A DNA stretch of 41,519 bases. It comes from an uncultured Prevotella sp. (GTDB taxonomy: Bacteria; Bacteroidota; Bacteroidia; Bacteroidales; Bacteroidaceae). Location: positions 1-41,519 of the forward strand of contig CALUMB010000013.1 of NCBI GenBank assembly GCA_944321645.1, given 5' to 3'. Positions within the stretch are counted from its first letter, which is position 1, and each line of letters begins with the position of its first letter. Under the pieces are notes generated by a model, which was not told the DNA's origin, did no database searches, and saw only the letters and a list, made by a program, of their open reading frames with translations. Shown piece after piece: positions 40,158 to 41,519 of this stretch. The position numbers and the translations under genes were made by a program.

Positions 40158-40685
40158 TCACCTCACCCATCTCACATAGTCGGGCTTCCTCGGCTTGGCC
40201 GCCTTGGGCTGTCCTTCGGCGGGATAGCCCAGCACGCAGTGGCCTATGCCCTCGTAGTCGCCTTCTATTCCCCATTGGCGGAGCAGCGCCTTGCCCTCTT
40301 CGGAGTCGAACACCTCGCGGGCGCGGTGAATCCAGCAGCTGCCCAGGCCCACGGCGTGGGCGGCGTTCATGAGGTTGCCCATCACCAGCGAGCCGTCGTA
40401 GACGTGCGTCGGGCGGCTCCTGTCGGCCAGCACCACGAGCACCACCGGTGCGCCGTAGAACGGGTCTGCCTGCGTTCCGAGCACCGCCGCGTTGAGCCTC
40501 GACAGGCGGTCGCGCACTTCCTTGTTGGTCACGGCCACTATCACCGGCGACTGTGCGCCCATGCCCGTGGGGGCAAACGTGCCGGCCTTGGCCACCTCTT
40601 CTATCAGTTCGTCTGCCGGAATGGCGTCCGGCTTGTAGCCGCGCACGCTCCGGCGCGTTTCCATGCAGTTTAGCGTTTCGTTCAT
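40158..40685 (-). CDS. Nitroreductase family protein
   Basis: This FMN-dependent NAD(P)H oxidoreductase has 175 residues from the ATG at 40685 (MNETLNCMETRRSVRGYKPD); the frame is open further upstream but that part overlaps promoters and the divergent gene. RRSVRGYKP (11-19) binds FMN phosphate, and APTGMGAQSPVIVAVTNKE, NLMNAAHAVGLGSCWIHRAR and GHCVLGYPAEGQPKAAKPRK are all typical of small nitroreductases of anaerobes. The physiological substrate is unknown. A promoter (40716-40744) lies close upstream and the hairpin repeat element follows 15 bases beyond the stop. Confidence 0.93.
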   Translation of the reverse strand: MNETLNCMETRRSVRGYKPDAIPADELIEEVAKAGTFAPTGMGAQSPVIVAVTNKEVRDRLSRLNAAVLGTQADPFYGAPVVLVVLADRSRPTHVYDGSLVMGNLMNAAHAVGLGSCWIHRAREVFDSEEGKALLRQWGIEGDYEGIGHCVLGYPAEGQPKAAKPRKPDYVRWVR

Positions 40686-40715
40686 CTTTGTCTTTGTTTC
40701 AATGTTGTGTAGATG

Positions 40716-40744
40716 CAAATATACAGTTTTTTGGGTCTCGCCAA
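40716..40744 (-). promoter_or_regulatory. Bacteroidetes-type promoter for the nitroreductase gene
   Basis: Minus-strand TATATTTG at 40723-40716 and TTG at 40744-40742, spacing 18; 30 bases upstream of the start. Confidence 0.65.
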
Positions 40745-40766
40745 TGCTGCATACGCACTTTTTTCG

Positions 40767-40774
40767 TAACTTTA
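40767..40774 (+). promoter_or_regulatory. Weak -7 box for the M15 peptidase gene
   Basis: TAACTTTA differs from TAnnTTTG in the last base; it lies 16 bases before the ATG at 40791, a normal distance for this group. Confidence 0.35.
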
Positions 40775-40790
40775 CGGCCAAAAAACAGTT

Positions 40791-41519
40791 ATGGTGCTGC
40801 TTAGGTTTTGCGTGGCCGTGCTGGCCGCCGCGCTTTCGGTTGCGGCATATCCCGCCGGGGGCGCGGGCTTCCCGGAGGACTGGGAGGCCGGGCTGGTGGT
40901 GAGCGACGAGGCCGTGGCTGCGGCCGGGCCGGGGCGTTGCTTCGCCTCGGAGGAGATAAGCGACGCCACGTTCGCCCGGATGCAAGGCCGCTCGTGGCCG
41001 GAGGGCTGCCCGCTCAAGCGCGGCCAGCTGCGCTACCTGCGGCTGCTCCACCGCAACGCCGAGGGCAGGGCGCAGACGGGCGAGATGGTGGTGGCGGCGG
41101 AAATCGCGCCGCAGGTGGTGGAGATATTCCGCAAGCTATACGAAGCGGGCTACCGCATAGAGCGCATGGTGCTCATCGACGACTATGGCGCCGACGACGA
41201 GCGGTCGATGGCTGCCAACAACACCACGTGCTTCAACTTCCGCTTCCAGACCGGCTCGCGCACCAGGGTGTCGAAGCACGGCCTGGGGCTTGCCATCGAC
41301 ATAAACCCGCTCTACAACCCCTACGTGCGCAGGCTGCGTGGCGGCGCCTGGCGCGTGGAGCCGGCGGCGGGGCGCAAGTATGCCTTCGGGCGCGAAGGCC
41401 GCCGCGACATTCCTTACAAGATAGACCGCCGCGACCTGGCCTACCGCCTGTTCACTGCGGCGGGGTTCCGCTGGGGCGGGGCGTGGCGCAGCGTAAAGGA
41501 CTACCAGCACTTCGAGAAG
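40791..41519 (+). CDS. M15 family D-alanyl-D-alanine carboxypeptidase-like protein (partial)
   Basis: The frame opens at ATG 40791 and is still open at the window edge after 243 codons, so the C-terminus is missing, though probably by little. A signal peptide is present (MVLLRFCVAVLAAALSVAAY), so it should act on peptidoglycan in the periplasm. The M15 zinc-binding residues are visible: H163 and D170 in SKHGLGLAIDINPLYNPYV and H240 in the final WRSVKDYQHFEK. This matches the VanY-like Peptidase_M15_4 group, which cuts D-Ala-D-Ala or cross-link peptides. It is divergent from the nitroreductase gene with a weak -7 box at 40767-40774. Confidence 0.9.
   Translation, partial: MVLLRFCVAVLAAALSVAAYPAGGAGFPEDWEAGLVVSDEAVAAAGPGRCFASEEISDATFARMQGRSWPEGCPLKRGQLRYLRLLHRNAEGRAQTGEMVVAAEIAPQVVEIFRKLYEAGYRIERMVLIDDYGADDERSMAANNTTCFNFRFQTGSRTRVSKHGLGLAIDINPLYNPYVRRLRGGAWRVEPAAGRKYAFGREGRRDIPYKIDRRDLAYRLFTAAGFRWGGAWRSVKDYQHFEK

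Overview
The window looks like chromosome of a fairly GC-rich Bacteroidales bacterium, most likely a Prevotella relative. Four things point there. Almost every intergenic start region carries the Bacteroidetes -7 box TAnnTTTG, often with TTG about 19 bases upstream. One secreted protein ends in the Prevotella-type C-terminal sorting tail. Ribosome binding sites are weak. The gene content (ptb-buk, CapA, DUF3160, OPT transporter, a short histidine-phosphatase family, nadA, U32 protease) fits. The species is an inference; no rRNA or other marker lies in the window.

Layout. 1-4949 (minus): mutS followed by a complete-looking DpnII-type restriction-modification set (Dam-like methylase, DpnII endonuclease, second methylase cut by the window edge). 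GATC, its expected target, occurs only about 15 times in 41.5 kb by my count. 5159-8570: a secreted Ig-like/adhesin protein, nadA, and an AT-richer gap with four exact TTATCAACA boxes. 8571-10869: a tiny ORF, an ABC ATPase coupled to an aldo/keto reductase. 10957-17802: a glycan block with a GT2 and a GT4 gene diverging from a promoter segment framed by inverted repeats, then a coupled operon (GNAT-nitrilase fusion, histidine acid phosphatase, UDP-galactopyranose mutase). 18539-24850 (plus): a GH43-like hydrolase, a C_GCAxxG_C_C protein, an OPT transporter, a U32 protein and SufE, with a decayed WYL-regulator fragment between. 25678-29584 (minus): butyrate kinase, phosphate butyryltransferase and a CoA-transferase, i.e. 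acyl-CoA/acyl-phosphate fermentation. 29816-35967: cysS, CapA-like and DUF3160 proteins, pdxB. 36477-41519: a conserved hypothetical, a coupled GT2/NimA-like/papain-like lipoprotein operon, a nitroreductase and a partial M15 peptidase.

The most interesting signals are non-coding. They are a candidate invertible promoter (12008-12215) that would switch expression between two glycosyltransferases; the DpnII system with strong GATC depletion; a DnaA-box-like cluster upstream of nadA; and three separate dispersed repeat families (about 220 bp at 18.1 and 36.0 kb with a partial copy at 25.2 kb; a hairpin element with AGGAGTTAAG arms at 31.3 and 39.9 kb; a 44-bp tandem repeat at 25.4 kb with a stray unit at 8.5 kb). 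No tRNA, rRNA, intact insertion sequence or CRISPR array was seen.
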